A stretch of 64,000 nt of DNA. Origin: Orlajensenia sp037404875. Lineage in GTDB: Bacteria; Actinomycetota; Actinomycetes; Actinomycetales; Microbacteriaceae. A model generated the notes under the pieces. That model saw only the letters and a list, made by a program, of their open reading frames with translations, ran no database searches and was not told where the DNA came from. The position numbers and the translations under genes are program-made. Positions 17,826 to 26,398 of the stretch are shown piece by piece. Position 1 is the stretch's first letter; each line of letters begins with the position of its first letter. The stretch covers positions 1 to 64,000 of the forward strand of contig NZ_JBBELO010000030.1 in assembly GCF_037404875.1 (NCBI RefSeq). The letters are read 5' to 3'.

Positions 17826-17889
17826 CGCATGCGGGCGTCGCTTCAGGGCGGTGCGATAGGCTCGACCGGACCTGCAACGACTGGAGCCA

Positions 17890-18945
17890 ATGAGCGAGAA
17901 CGCCACGAGCGCAGAAGCACCGTCGCTTCCCGGGGTGTCGTACGTGATGCCCGTGCTCAACGAAGTGACGCATGTACGTGCGGCCGTCAACAGCCTCCTC
18001 CAGCAGGACTACGCCGGCCCGTTCGAGGTCACCGTCGCCCTGGGGCCATCCATCGACGGAACGACCGAGCTGCTCGCCGACATGTCGAAGCGCGATCCGC
18101 GCATCCACGTGATCGAGAACGAGATCGGCTCCACGCCGGCCGGGCTGAACGCCGCCATCCGTGCGTCGAGCTATCCGATCGTCATCAGGGTCGATGCCCA
18201 CTCGAGCTTGCCGGTGGAGTACGCCCGCATCGCGGTGGAGACCCTTCTCCGCACCGGTGCGGCGAATGTGGGCGGCGTCATGGACGCCCAGGGGCACAGC
18301 CCGTTCCAGCGAGCCGTCGCTCGGGCCTACACCACCCGCGTCGGACTCGGCGGCTCGTCGTTCCATGTCGGGGGCACCGAGGGTCCGGCCGAGACGGTGT
18401 ACCTCGGATGCTTCCGACGTGAGGCCATCGAGGCCGTCGGCCTCTTCGACGAGCGCATCAAGCGCGGGCAGGACTGGGAACTCAACCGGCGCCTCCGGTC
18501 CGCAGGGGAGACCGTGTGGTTCACGCCCGCATTGCAGGTCGTCTACCGTCCCCGTCCGAGCCTCAGCCGGCTCGCACGCCAGATGTTCTCGACGGGACTC
18601 TGGCGTGGGGAACTGGCGCGGCGCTTCCCGGCGAACAACGGCCTGCGCTACTTCGCACCCCCGCTCATGGTGCTCGGCGTCAGCATCGGGGTGCTGCTGG
18701 GCATCGGCGGCATCATCCAGGCCATGCTCGGGGCGGCGCCGTGGCTGCTCGTCGGCTTCGCGGCGCCGGCCGTCTACGCGCTGTTCGTGGTGCTCGCCAC
18801 GCCGGTGGCGACACGGGGCGACGGAATTCGCGTGAGTGCCTGGTTTCTCTTAGTCTTGCCCTGCATTCACGTCTGCTGGGGCACCGGCTTCATCGCCGGG
18901 TATCTCGCCCTGACGAACAACATCGCAGCACACACCGGGAGATGA
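17890..18945 (+). CDS. Glycosyltransferase family 2 with C-terminal membrane segments
   Basis: 351 aa. The GT-A domain opens with SYVMPVLNEVTHV and has an Asp-centred donor motif (VIRVDAHSSL, about residues 97-106) and a late acceptor-side motif KRGQDWELNRRL. Three or four hydrophobic helices at the C-terminus (from about residue 255) anchor it in the membrane, as in ExoA-like enzymes. TAGGCT at 17857-17862 and TGGAG just before ATG provide promoter and ribosome site. It begins a four-gene coupled run and probably adds sugar to a lipid-linked wall polymer. Confidence 0.9.
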   Translation: MSENATSAEAPSLPGVSYVMPVLNEVTHVRAAVNSLLQQDYAGPFEVTVALGPSIDGTTELLADMSKRDPRIHVIENEIGSTPAGLNAAIRASSYPIVIRVDAHSSLPVEYARIAVETLLRTGAANVGGVMDAQGHSPFQRAVARAYTTRVGLGGSSFHVGGTEGPAETVYLGCFRREAIEAVGLFDERIKRGQDWELNRRLRSAGETVWFTPALQVVYRPRPSLSRLARQMFSTGLWRGELARRFPANNGLRYFAPPLMVLGVSIGVLLGIGGIIQAMLGAAPWLLVGFAAPAVYALFVVLATPVATRGDGIRVSAWFLLVLPCIHVCWGTGFIAGYLALTNNIAAHTGR

Positions 18946-19754
18946 CAGTGGCCGAAGCCCACGCCGCGCGGCCGACGTCGATCGCCGAACTGCGCGCCGT
19001 CGCCCAGCCGCCCGAGGTGCGCGGTCGCCGCAACGCCGAGCACTGGACGGCCTCGCTGTACCTGCGGCGGTTCTCGCCGTACCTCACCTGGTACCTGTTG
19101 AAGACGCCCATCTCGGCCAACGGCGTGACGGGGCTCATGATCCTCGTGGGCTGGTCGACCGCCGCGGCCCTGCTGATCCCGGGTATCTGGGGAGCCCTGC
19201 TCGCCCTTGTGCTCGGTCAACTCCAGATGCTCGTGGACTGCTGCGACGGCGAGGTCGCGCGCTGGCGCGGAACGTCCTCTCCCGCCGGGGTCTTCCTCGA
19301 CAAGGTGGGTCACTACACGACCGAGGCGCTGATTCCTCTGGCCCTCGGCATCCGTGCTGCGGCGTGGCCCTTCGATGCACCCGACGATTACCTCTGGACG
19401 ACGCTCGGGGCCCTTCTCGCATTGATCATCGTGCTCAACAAGGCGCTCAACGACATGGTGCACGTGGCGCGAGCCAACGCCGGACTGAGCAAGCTCGCCG
19501 ACACCCACGGCGAATCCGCGCCCACGCAGAGTGCGATCGCCGCGTTGCGACGGGTTGCGCGCTTCGTGCCCTTCCACCGGCTCTACCACTCGGTGGAGCT
19601 GACCATGATCGCCTTTGCGGCGGCACTCGTCGGTCTCTTCGTCGGCGAGCCGAACGTAGACCGCGTCGTCGTCGCCGTCCTGGTTCCCCTCGCGCTGCTC
19701 TCCCTCGTCGGCCATTTCGTGGCCATCCTCGCGTCGAAGCGTGTCCGTTCCTGA
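18942..19754 (+). CDS. CDP-alcohol phosphatidyltransferase family protein
   Basis: 270 aa, about six membrane helices. Family members move a phosphoalcohol from a CDP donor to an acceptor alcohol. The signature is present as D99-x2-D102-G-x2-A-R107-x8-G116-x3-D120, but the eighth conserved position, normally the catalytic Asp, is His124 (LDKVGHY). This could mean a changed activity. ATG 18942 overlaps the GT2 stop as ATGA. Flanked by glycosyltransferases and a TagF-like enzyme, it probably transfers a phosphoalcohol in wall-polymer synthesis rather than making a bulk phospholipid. Confidence 0.87.
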   Translation: MTVAEAHAARPTSIAELRAVAQPPEVRGRRNAEHWTASLYLRRFSPYLTWYLLKTPISANGVTGLMILVGWSTAAALLIPGIWGALLALVLGQLQMLVDCCDGEVARWRGTSSPAGVFLDKVGHYTTEALIPLALGIRAAAWPFDAPDDYLWTTLGALLALIIVLNKALNDMVHVARANAGLSKLADTHGESAPTQSAIAALRRVARFVPFHRLYHSVELTMIAFAAALVGLFVGEPNVDRVVVAVLVPLALLSLVGHFVAILASKRVRS

Positions 19755-20616
19755 GGTCGGCATCGGCGTCGTCGTGCTCACCCAGGGCCGACGCCCCGAT
19801 GACCTGGCCGCCGGCATCCGCTCCCTTCTGAATCAGACGGGGGTGAGCCTCGACATCGTCGTCGTCGGGAACGGGTGGGAGCCGCGAGATCTTCCGGAGG
19901 GTGTCGGCGCGCTGGCGCTTCCCGAGAACGTCGGCATTCCCGCAGGCCGCAATCGCGGCGTGCCGCGAGTGACGGGGGAGTACCTGTTCTTCCTCGACGA
20001 CGACGCGTCGCTGCCATCGACCAGCTTCCTCTTGGATGCCGTTGCCCGCCTGCGCGCCGATGCCTCCATCGGCCTGCTGCAACCACGGGTGGAGGACCCG
20101 GCGGGGGTGGTCTCGCCGCGGCGCTGGATCCCGCGCATCCGTAAGGGGTCGGCCGATCACTCGAGTCCTGTCTTCTCGGTGTGGGAGGGTGCAGTGCTTC
20201 TTCCCCGAGCGGTCTTCGATGCCACCGGCGGATGGGGCGAGCCCTTCTTCTATGCCCACGAGGGCATCGAACTGGCGTGGCGGGTGTGGGATCAGGGCCT
20301 GCGTGCCTGGTATGCGGGCGATCTCGTGGCGAATCATCCGGTCATCGCTCCTACCCGGCACTCGCAGTACTGGCGCCTCAACGCGCGCAACCGCGTGTGG
20401 CTGGCACGGCGCAACCTGCCCGCGCCCCTCATTCCGTTCTACGTGGGCTCGTGGACGCTCGTGCAGATGCTGCGCTTCGCCCGCCGGCCTTCAGGGGCAC
20501 GGGCCTGGTGGGCGGGGTGGCGCGAGGGTTGGCGGGTCGATCCCGGGGGCCGTCGCCGCATGCGCTGGGTAACGATCTGGCGTATGTCGCGTGCGGGGCG
20601 CCCTCCCGTGATCTGA
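19741..20616 (+). CDS. Glycosyltransferase family 2
   Basis: 291 aa soluble GT-A enzyme. It opens with GIGVVVLTQGRRPDDL, has the donor motif FFLDDDASL (about residues 80-88) and a WEGAVLLPR...FFYAHEGIELAWR acceptor region. No clear membrane helix; a basic Trp/Arg-rich tail may hold it to the membrane surface. GTG 19741 overlaps the preceding gene by 14 bp. It belongs to the wall-polymer block with the TagF-like gene 29 bp downstream. Confidence 0.9.
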   Translation: MSVPEVGIGVVVLTQGRRPDDLAAGIRSLLNQTGVSLDIVVVGNGWEPRDLPEGVGALALPENVGIPAGRNRGVPRVTGEYLFFLDDDASLPSTSFLLDAVARLRADASIGLLQPRVEDPAGVVSPRRWIPRIRKGSADHSSPVFSVWEGAVLLPRAVFDATGGWGEPFFYAHEGIELAWRVWDQGLRAWYAGDLVANHPVIAPTRHSQYWRLNARNRVWLARRNLPAPLIPFYVGSWTLVQMLRFARRPSGARAWWAGWREGWRVDPGGRRRMRWVTIWRMSRAGRPPVI

Positions 20617-20645
20617 GCTCCGCACCCTTCAGTAGGGTTGATCGG

Positions 20646-21932
20646 GTGGGTGCAGTGAACGACGTTCGGCAGGGGTACCGCTTCGCGAAGCGGGTACTGG
20701 TCAACCGACGGGCGCAGAAGCAGCTCGCGCAGAAGCTGGATGTTGCCCCGCCGCTGAAGCGCGGCCGATTCGTCATCGGCGTGTACTTCGCCGACGGCCC
20801 CGTCAACCTGTACCAGATGCGCCAGTGGTACGAGCCGCTCGCCGAACTGGCCAAGCGTTGGCCCGTGCTCGTGCTCTCGCGCACCTCGGGGGCGGCATCC
20901 GCCCTGCTCGACGAGTGCCCGGTTCCCGTGGCCTACGTGCGCAAGGTGAACGACCTGGAGCAGGTGATCGCCGAGCAGGAGTTGCGGGTGATCCTGTACG
21001 TGAACCAGAACGCGAAGAACTTCCAGATGATGCGATACGGGCGTCGCTGGCACGTTTTCATCAACCATGGTGAGAGCGACAAGATGTACATGACCACCAA
21101 CCAGTACAAGGCCTACGACTACGCGCTCATCGCCGGTGACGCCGCGCGGGCGCGGCTGGAGCGGGTGCTGTGGGATTACGACTTCGACAAGCGCGCCCTC
21201 TCCATCGGCCGCCCGCAGGCCGACCACTACTCCGGCGCCACTCCTTACGTGCCCGACGATCGTGAGGTCGTGCTCTACGCGCCGACGTGGGAGGGGGATC
21301 GCGCCGCAGCCGCCTACGGTTCCATCGCGACCCACGGCGTGGCACTCGTGCGATCGCTGCTGGCGAGCCCGCAGCATCGCGTGATCTACCGTCCGCATCC
21401 GCGTTCCGGTGTGGTCGACGACGCCTACCGTGCGGCCGACCGCGCGATCGTCCGCATGATCGAGCAGGCGAACGCGGCGGATGCCACGGCGCAGCACGTG
21501 TACGACACGGGGCCCGACCTGGGCTGGCAGTTGGCGGCCGCCGATGTGGCCATCGTCGACATCTCGGCCATGGTCTATGACCGGCTGGCCACCGGCAAGC
21601 CCCTTCTCATCACCCGGCCGGTGGAACCCGCCGCCGAGATCGACAACGGCGGCTACCTCTCGGACTGCGAGTGGCTGAGTGCTGAGGATGCGCCGAACAT
21701 CGTGCGGATCGTCGATGACCTGGCCCATGGCGACGAGGCGCAGGCCCGTCTGCAGGTCTGGGTGGAGCGTTACTTCGGCGACACGACGCCCGGAGCCGCC
21801 ACGGCCCGCTTCCACGGCGCGATCGAGCACCTGCTCTCGGAGTGGGAGCGGAACGCCGCGCTGCACGCGGACGACGGCTCGGTCGACGAGCGGGACCGCG
21901 AATCGGTCGACGAGGGCATCGAGCCCGACTGA
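20646..21932 (+). CDS. CDP-glycerol glycerophosphotransferase (TagF-like) family protein
   Basis: 428 aa. The second half has TagB/TagF hallmarks: VVLYAPTWEGDR, VIYRPHPRSG and DVAIVDISAMVYDRLATGKPLL. These enzymes polymerise or prime glycerol/ribitol-phosphate chains on the wall-teichoic precursor. The frame is open upstream through the GT2 gene, but GTG 20646 lies 7 nt after TAGGGT (20633-20638), implying a leaderless start; GTG 20655 is the alternative. An acidic tail (DERDRESVDEGIEPD) ends the protein. Confidence 0.88.
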   Translation: MGAVNDVRQGYRFAKRVLVNRRAQKQLAQKLDVAPPLKRGRFVIGVYFADGPVNLYQMRQWYEPLAELAKRWPVLVLSRTSGAASALLDECPVPVAYVRKVNDLEQVIAEQELRVILYVNQNAKNFQMMRYGRRWHVFINHGESDKMYMTTNQYKAYDYALIAGDAARARLERVLWDYDFDKRALSIGRPQADHYSGATPYVPDDREVVLYAPTWEGDRAAAAYGSIATHGVALVRSLLASPQHRVIYRPHPRSGVVDDAYRAADRAIVRMIEQANAADATAQHVYDTGPDLGWQLAAADVAIVDISAMVYDRLATGKPLLITRPVEPAAEIDNGGYLSDCEWLSAEDAPNIVRIVDDLAHGDEAQARLQVWVERYFGDTTPGAATARFHGAIEHLLSEWERNAALHADDGSVDERDRESVDEGIEPD

Positions 21933-21980
21933 CGCGGCGCCGCCGCGGCTGCCCGCGAGCCGCACCCCGCCTGCTCCGTC

Positions 21981-22053
21981 CGCCGTTGCGCCACGTTCAG
22001 GGCCGTTGCGCCAGTTGTACTGGCGCAAGGGCCGCCGAAGTGGCGCAACGGCG
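21981..22053. repeat. Nested inverted repeat with four GTTGCGCCA-type units
   Basis: Outer arms CGCCGTTGCGCCAC (21981-21994) and GTGGCGCAACGGCG (22040-22053) are exact complements. Inside, TTGCGCCAGT (22006-22015) and ACTGGCGCAA (22019-22028) form a 3-nt-loop hairpin. The two units in each half are 20 bp apart. It lies between convergent genes, so it may be a two-way terminator, but it has no T-tract and resembles a small dispersed repeat. Confidence 0.75.
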
Positions 22054-22059
22054 CGGGCG

Positions 22060-22971
22060 TCAGGGGAGCGGGAACTCCTCGTCGGCGGGGGGCGCGGCAT
22101 CCGTCGACGAGGAACGGCCGCCGGGCAGGGCCTTGCGAACCGTGCCGCCCACGGCGCTCGCTCCGCGGCGGATGGGCCGCAGCACCGCCCGCCCGAGGTG
22201 GCCGGGCCGCTTCACGACGATCACCTCACCGGCCGGCTCGAGCTCGACCGACAGCACGAGCGGCGCCGCTCCAAAGGCCAATCGAGCGGCCGCGACGACG
22301 CGCCGTCCGAAGATCTGGTTGCCGACGCCACCGACGACGGCGCCGACGCCGAAGGGGAGGGCCTTGGAGATCACGCTCGCACCCGCGCCCACGGTGAAGC
22401 GCCGGATGAACATCGACTTCAGCCGGTCCACGAGCGGACCGACCACCGCTCGCGGGATGCTGTTTGTGACGAGTTCGCCCCAGTACGCCGCGCGGCCCGG
22501 CCGGCCACTTGTGGCCTGGCCGGCGAGCTGGCGCACGAGGTCGGTGCCTTCTCGTCCGAGCATCATCGTCATGATGAGGGCGCGCGCCCGTTCCGGATCG
22601 GCGACGGCGATGCCGTGCACCTCGGCGACCGACTGCGCGAACAACGCCGTTGCCTCGAGAAAGCCCGCGGTCTCGGCCGCCGAGAGCGCGAGGGTGATCC
22701 CGGTCCCCACGCCGGGAATCACGGCCGTCGCACCGACGGCGGCGCCCCCGGTGGTCACGGCGGCGAGGTAGCGCCGCTCGAGGATGCGCACGAGTTCGGC
22801 CGGAGTCGCGGTGGGATGGTGTCGACGGATGCTGCGCAGGTGCGCGAGCACCGCCGGACGCTGCACCCCGAGGCCGAAGTCGATGGTGCGCACGACGCCG
22901 CCGGGCAGCTCGGGACCCGGGGTCTCGGTCGGCGGTTCGTACACGCGGTCATCCATGGTCTTACGGGCCAT
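22060..22971 (-). CDS. Conserved actinobacterial protein with Gly/Ala hydrophobic segments
   Basis: 303 aa, function unknown. Two Gly/Ala/Val-rich stretches (about 70-105 and 205-225) may pair in or on a membrane, a layout somewhat like EcsC-related proteins. The C-terminus is basic then Ser/Asp-rich. The ATG at 22971 follows a minus-strand TAGGAT (22978-22983) by 6 nt, so the mRNA is probably leaderless. It faces the wall-polymer genes and ends next to the nested repeat. Confidence 0.75.
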   Translation of the reverse strand: MARKTMDDRVYEPPTETPGPELPGGVVRTIDFGLGVQRPAVLAHLRSIRRHHPTATPAELVRILERRYLAAVTTGGAAVGATAVIPGVGTGITLALSAAETAGFLEATALFAQSVAEVHGIAVADPERARALIMTMMLGREGTDLVRQLAGQATSGRPGRAAYWGELVTNSIPRAVVGPLVDRLKSMFIRRFTVGAGASVISKALPFGVGAVVGGVGNQIFGRRVVAAARLAFGAAPLVLSVELEPAGEVIVVKRPGHLGRAVLRPIRRGASAVGGTVRKALPGGRSSSTDAAPPADEEFPLP

Positions 22972-23136
22972 GCTCCGATCCTAGGTGGGGCCATCGGAGC
23001 CGACGGTGGGCTTGACAGGCTCGATTTCGGCGGCGGATAGCGGCGGCACGCACCGGCCGCACGCGTCGGTGGCACGCAACGGGATCGAGCAGGATCGAAG
23101 AAGCGCCTCCCGGCAGGCCCGACCTACCGTGACGGT

Positions 23137-23796
23137 ATGACATCCATCGACCACATCACCCTCGACGTCGCCGACACGGCCGTCGCAGAGCAGTTCTACT
23201 CGGCCGCCTTCGGATTGGGATCGCGGGTGCGCCTCTGCGCCGCACAGCCCGCCTCGAGCGGGTTCCGCGGATACACCCTCTCGCTCATCGCCTCTCAGCC
23301 CGCCGACGTGAGCGCATTCACCGAGAGTGCGATCGCCGCAGGCGCGACGGAGCTGAAACCGATCGCCAAGTCGCTCTGGGGCTACGGCGGCGTCGTGCAG
23401 GCGCCCGACGGCGCCATCTGGAAGATCGCGACGTCGGCCAAGAGAGACGCCGGTCCCGCACGACGACACGTGGACTCCATCGTGCTCCTGCTCGGCGTCG
23501 ACGACGTGGCCCTCAGCAAGCGCTTCTACGTCGAGCACGGATTCACCGTCGGAAAGAGCTTCGGCGGCTACGTCGACTTCGCCATGCCGGGAAGCCCGAT
23601 CACCCTCGGGCTCTACCGGCGCAAGGCCCTGGCCAAAGACGCCGGCGTCGCCGTCGAGGGCACCGGCTCGCACCGCATCCAGGTCACCGGCGATGCCGGC
23701 CCGTTCACCGACCCCGACGGCTTCGCGTGGGCGACGGCACTTCTCCCGCCGACCTCAGCGGATGCCGTGCCGGGCCCCCGGAGCGCGAGCGCGTAG
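23137..23796 (+). CDS. VOC (glyoxalase/bleomycin-resistance) superfamily protein
   Basis: 219 aa with two vicinal-oxygen-chelate modules, roughly 1-100 and 110-205. The first starts IDHITLDVADTAVAEQFY, the second VDSIVLLLGVDDVALSKRFY. Metal ligands of true glyoxalases are only partly evident, so the reaction is not predicted. ATG 23137 lies 6 nt after TACCGT. It interrupts two groups of wall-polymer genes and has no obvious link to them. Confidence 0.85.
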   Translation: MTSIDHITLDVADTAVAEQFYSAAFGLGSRVRLCAAQPASSGFRGYTLSLIASQPADVSAFTESAIAAGATELKPIAKSLWGYGGVVQAPDGAIWKIATSAKRDAGPARRHVDSIVLLLGVDDVALSKRFYVEHGFTVGKSFGGYVDFAMPGSPITLGLYRRKALAKDAGVAVEGTGSHRIQVTGDAGPFTDPDGFAWATALLPPTSADAVPGPRSASA

Positions 23797-23812
23797 GGAG
23801 CTTCGGGTGGTC

Positions 23813-24553
23813 TCAGCCGACGCCGTGTTCCTCGTTGTAGCGATCGAGCACGGCGTCGATGGGGCCGTCGAGCACGAGCTTGCCCTTGTCGAGGTAGAGT
23901 CCGCGTGAGCAGAAACGCCGCAGGTCGCGTTCATTGTGGGAGACGAAGAACAGGGTGCGACCAGCGTCGAGCATCTCCTCGATGCGGCGATAGCACTTCT
24001 CGCGGAACGCCTTGTCGCCGACGGCGAGAACCTCGTCGACCAGCAGGATCGGTTCTTCGAGGCTCGAGACGACCGAGAACGCGATGCGCACCTTCATGCC
24101 GCTCGAGAGGTGCTTGTAGGGGGTGTCGAGAAAGTCGCCGATCTCGGCGAAGCCGATCATGTCGTCGAAGCGCTCATCGATCATCGCCCGCGTCATTCCG
24201 TGCAGGCCTGCGGTGAGGTAGATGTTGTCGCGCACGGTGAGGTCGTCGACGAAGCCGCCCGTGATCTCGATGAGGGGTGCGACGCCGGCGTGCACGCTCA
24301 CCGTTCCCTCGTCGGGGATCATGACTCCGGCGACGAGCTTCAGCAGTGTGGACTTGCCCTGCCCGTTGCGGCCGACGACGCCGATCGCCTCGCCCTGCTT
24401 CACGGTGATGGTCACTCCGCGCAGGGCCCAGAACTCGTTCGGACGCGAGCGCCGCTCGCGGCCGGCGAAGAGGTCCTTGAACGTGCGACGGCCTCTCCGA
24501 TTGCGCCGGAACCGGATGCCGACATCCTTCACCTCGATGGCGGGGGCCGTCAT
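23813..24553 (-). CDS. Polysaccharide/teichoic acid export ATPase (TagH/Wzt-like)
   Basis: 246 aa. Walker A GRNGQGKS, signature LSSGMKVRIAFSV and Walker B ILLVDEVLAVGD are those of the Wzt/TagH/RfbE subfamily. It lacks the ~180-residue C-terminal carbohydrate-binding domain found in some Wzt proteins, so substrate selection probably rests with the permease. The ATG overlaps the permease stop (TGATG). Together they would flip a lipid-linked glycopolymer to the outer face. Confidence 0.93.
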   Translation of the reverse strand: MTAPAIEVKDVGIRFRRNRRGRRTFKDLFAGRERRSRPNEFWALRGVTITVKQGEAIGVVGRNGQGKSTLLKLVAGVMIPDEGTVSVHAGVAPLIEITGGFVDDLTVRDNIYLTAGLHGMTRAMIDERFDDMIGFAEIGDFLDTPYKHLSSGMKVRIAFSVVSSLEEPILLVDEVLAVGDKAFREKCYRRIEEMLDAGRTLFFVSHNERDLRRFCSRGLYLDKGKLVLDGPIDAVLDRYNEEHGVG

Positions 24554-25371
24554 CAGATCTCCTTCAGAACGGAACGCACCAGCCGACCGAAGACGAAGAT
24601 GCCGAGCGCGAGGAAGCCGAGCGACATGACGGCGGAGACGCCGACGTCGAACCAGTTCAGTTCAGAGGGGAAGAACCCCGCGCGGTAGAGGCTGAAGATG
24701 CCCGAGAGGGGATTGAACGCCGCCCAGAAACGGAATCCGTCGGGGAGGTCGCCGAGGCCGTAGACGATGGGCGATGCGTAGAACAGCAGTCGCAGGATGA
24801 GCTTGATCGCCCGCTCCAGGTCGCGGAAGAACACCACCAGAGGTGCGACGATGAGGCCGATGCCGATGGTGAGCACCGCCTGAAGCACCACCGCGAGCGG
24901 GAACAGGGCCAGCTCGATGTTCACCTTAGCGCCCGAGAAGATGGCGAAGAGGGCGAGCACCGGCAGGGCGGCGAGGAATTCGATGCCCTTGGAGAGCACG
25001 AGGCGGTTGACCCAGATGGAGCGCGGGATCATCGTCGAGCGGATGAGCTTCGCCTCGCGCAGGAACGCCCGCGTGCAGTCGGAGACCGCGCCGTTGAACC
25101 ACGTCCAGGGCAGCAGCGCGCTCAGCAGCAGCACGATGTAGGGCTCGAGTCCGCTCCCGCGATGGAACACCTGGGTGAAGACGAACCAGAAGATCGCCGA
25201 CATGAGCAGCGGGTCCAGGATCGACCAGAGGTACCCGAGGGCCGACGTGGAATAGCGCACCCGAAGGTCGCGACGAGTCAGCAGCCAGAGCGAATGCCGG
25301 TAGCGCTGTGCGGGCGATTGCTGCCGACGCGCCACGGCATAGGAACTCACCGGTCCATCGTAGGCGAGCAC
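24553..25371 (-). CDS. Polysaccharide/teichoic acid export permease (TagG/Wzm-like)
   Basis: 272 aa ABC-2 type permease with about six membrane helices. WLLTRRDLRVRYSTSALGYLWSILDPL near the N-terminus is the amphipathic gate helix motif of TagG/Wzm proteins. Either GTG 25371 or GTG 25350 (SSYAVARRQQ) could start it; neither has a clear ribosome site, so the longer form is given. It is co-transcribed with the ATPase, and probably with the nucleotidyltransferase 37 bp upstream. Confidence 0.92.
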   Translation of the reverse strand: MLAYDGPVSSYAVARRQQSPAQRYRHSLWLLTRRDLRVRYSTSALGYLWSILDPLLMSAIFWFVFTQVFHRGSGLEPYIVLLLSALLPWTWFNGAVSDCTRAFLREAKLIRSTMIPRSIWVNRLVLSKGIEFLAALPVLALFAIFSGAKVNIELALFPLAVVLQAVLTIGIGLIVAPLVVFFRDLERAIKLILRLLFYASPIVYGLGDLPDGFRFWAAFNPLSGIFSLYRAGFFPSELNWFDVGVSAVMSLGFLALGIFVFGRLVRSVLKEI

Positions 25372-25408
25372 AGACGCGGCGCGGTTCAGCGGCGCGGGGG
25401 AGCGTCGA

Positions 25409-26101
25409 TCAGACGAAGTGGTTCGCGCGCTCGAGGTCTTCGGCGAAGTCGATCTCGACGGCGTAGAGGTCGGAGATGTCGACCGGCTCGACGAGGATGC
25501 GGTCCTTCTCGATCGCGAGTTCGATGCCGCGCTCGAAGTAGTCCTGGTCGTTCACCCGGGTGAGGTAGCGGATGAGCGTGGACTTGTCGTGGCTCGAGAT
25601 GTAATTGATGCCGACGGCCTCGCCCAGGCCGTTCTTGACCGTCTTGGAGAGCTCCTTGATGTAGCCCTCTGCGCTCGTCGTGTACTTGACCTCTTCGTCG
25701 GAGACCTTGGCGCGGTTCACCGTCACGAAGGACTGGTCACGCGCGATCATGGCGGCGGCGCGGTCGAGGATGGCCGGGTCGAAGACGACGTCGCCGTTCA
25801 TCCAGAGCACCCCGCCCTGCTGCGAAGCCTGGAGTGCGCGGAGGAGGCTCTTGGAGGTGTTCGTCTGGTCGTACTGCTCGTTGTAGACGAACGAAGCCTC
25901 GGGGAAGGCCTCGATGATGTGCTCGAGCTTGTAGCCGACGACGATCGTCACCTTGGCATTGCGCCCGAAGGCGTGGTCGATGTTTTCGAACTGCTGCTGC
26001 ATGATGGTGCGTCCGTCGCTCAGCTCGGTGAGCGGCTTCGGAAGCGAACGTCCGAGGCGGCTGCCCATGCCGGCGGCAAGAATGACGACCTGCGTGGTCA
26101 C
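25409..26101 (-). CDS. Nucleotidyltransferase, phosphocholine cytidylyltransferase (LicC)-like
   Basis: 230 aa. The nucleotide-binding start VVILAAGMGSRLGRSLPKPL is that of NDP-sugar pyrophosphorylases and LicC. The YNEQYDQTNTSKSLL segment and MNGDVVFD metal site fit the LicC-like group, which activates phosphocholine or related alcohols as CDP derivatives. That would suit the nearby CDP-alcohol transferase, but a CDP/NDP-sugar product cannot be excluded. GTG 26101 follows GAGGAG by 7 nt, and is preferred over the longer open frame. Confidence 0.83.
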   Translation of the reverse strand: MTTQVVILAAGMGSRLGRSLPKPLTELSDGRTIMQQQFENIDHAFGRNAKVTIVVGYKLEHIIEAFPEASFVYNEQYDQTNTSKSLLRALQASQQGGVLWMNGDVVFDPAILDRAAAMIARDQSFVTVNRAKVSDEEVKYTTSAEGYIKELSKTVKNGLGEAVGINYISSHDKSTLIRYLTRVNDQDYFERGIELAIEKDRILVEPVDISDLYAVEIDFAEDLERANHFV

Positions 26102-26398
26102 GATAATCTCCTCAAGCACCCGGATGACGCCGTCGAAAAGCCCCCAACATCGGAAATTCGTCTACGGTTCACCCTGAATTCAACACAGACACCCCGTTAT
26201 GCCGTTTCCCAGAGTACCGTGTACCGCGAATCGGGGGACACCCCTTGCGGCCGCCGTGTCTGGATTGTAATGCTTCGTTGGGCGCTTTCTCAGGGTTCCC
26301 GGGCGACTTTGCGCCGATCGGACGGCCAATAGCCAGGTGCCCGACGCAAAGAGACGCCGCTCGTTGGGCTCGTCGCCGTGTGTTGATAGGTTGGCCCA
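26102..26398. other. 297-bp divergent intergenic region, no gene seen
   Basis: Lies between the nucleotidyltransferase (minus) and the ABC ATPase (plus). No frame with convincing codon bias is present. It is visibly richer in A/T than its surroundings near 26150-26240. It should hold both divergent promoters; only the plus-strand one (26364-26392) is clear. Confidence 0.6.
26364..26392 (+). promoter_or_regulatory. Promoter of the ABC ATPase gene, leaderless type
   Basis: TTGGGC (26364-26369), a 17-bp spacer, then TAGGTT (26387-26392), which ends 6 nt before the GTG at 26399. Confidence 0.6.

Noticed and set aside
20439..22100. 553-aa minus-strand open frame opposite the TagF-like gene
   Set aside because: Shadow of the plus-strand coding frame; no domain, and it crosses the nested repeat.
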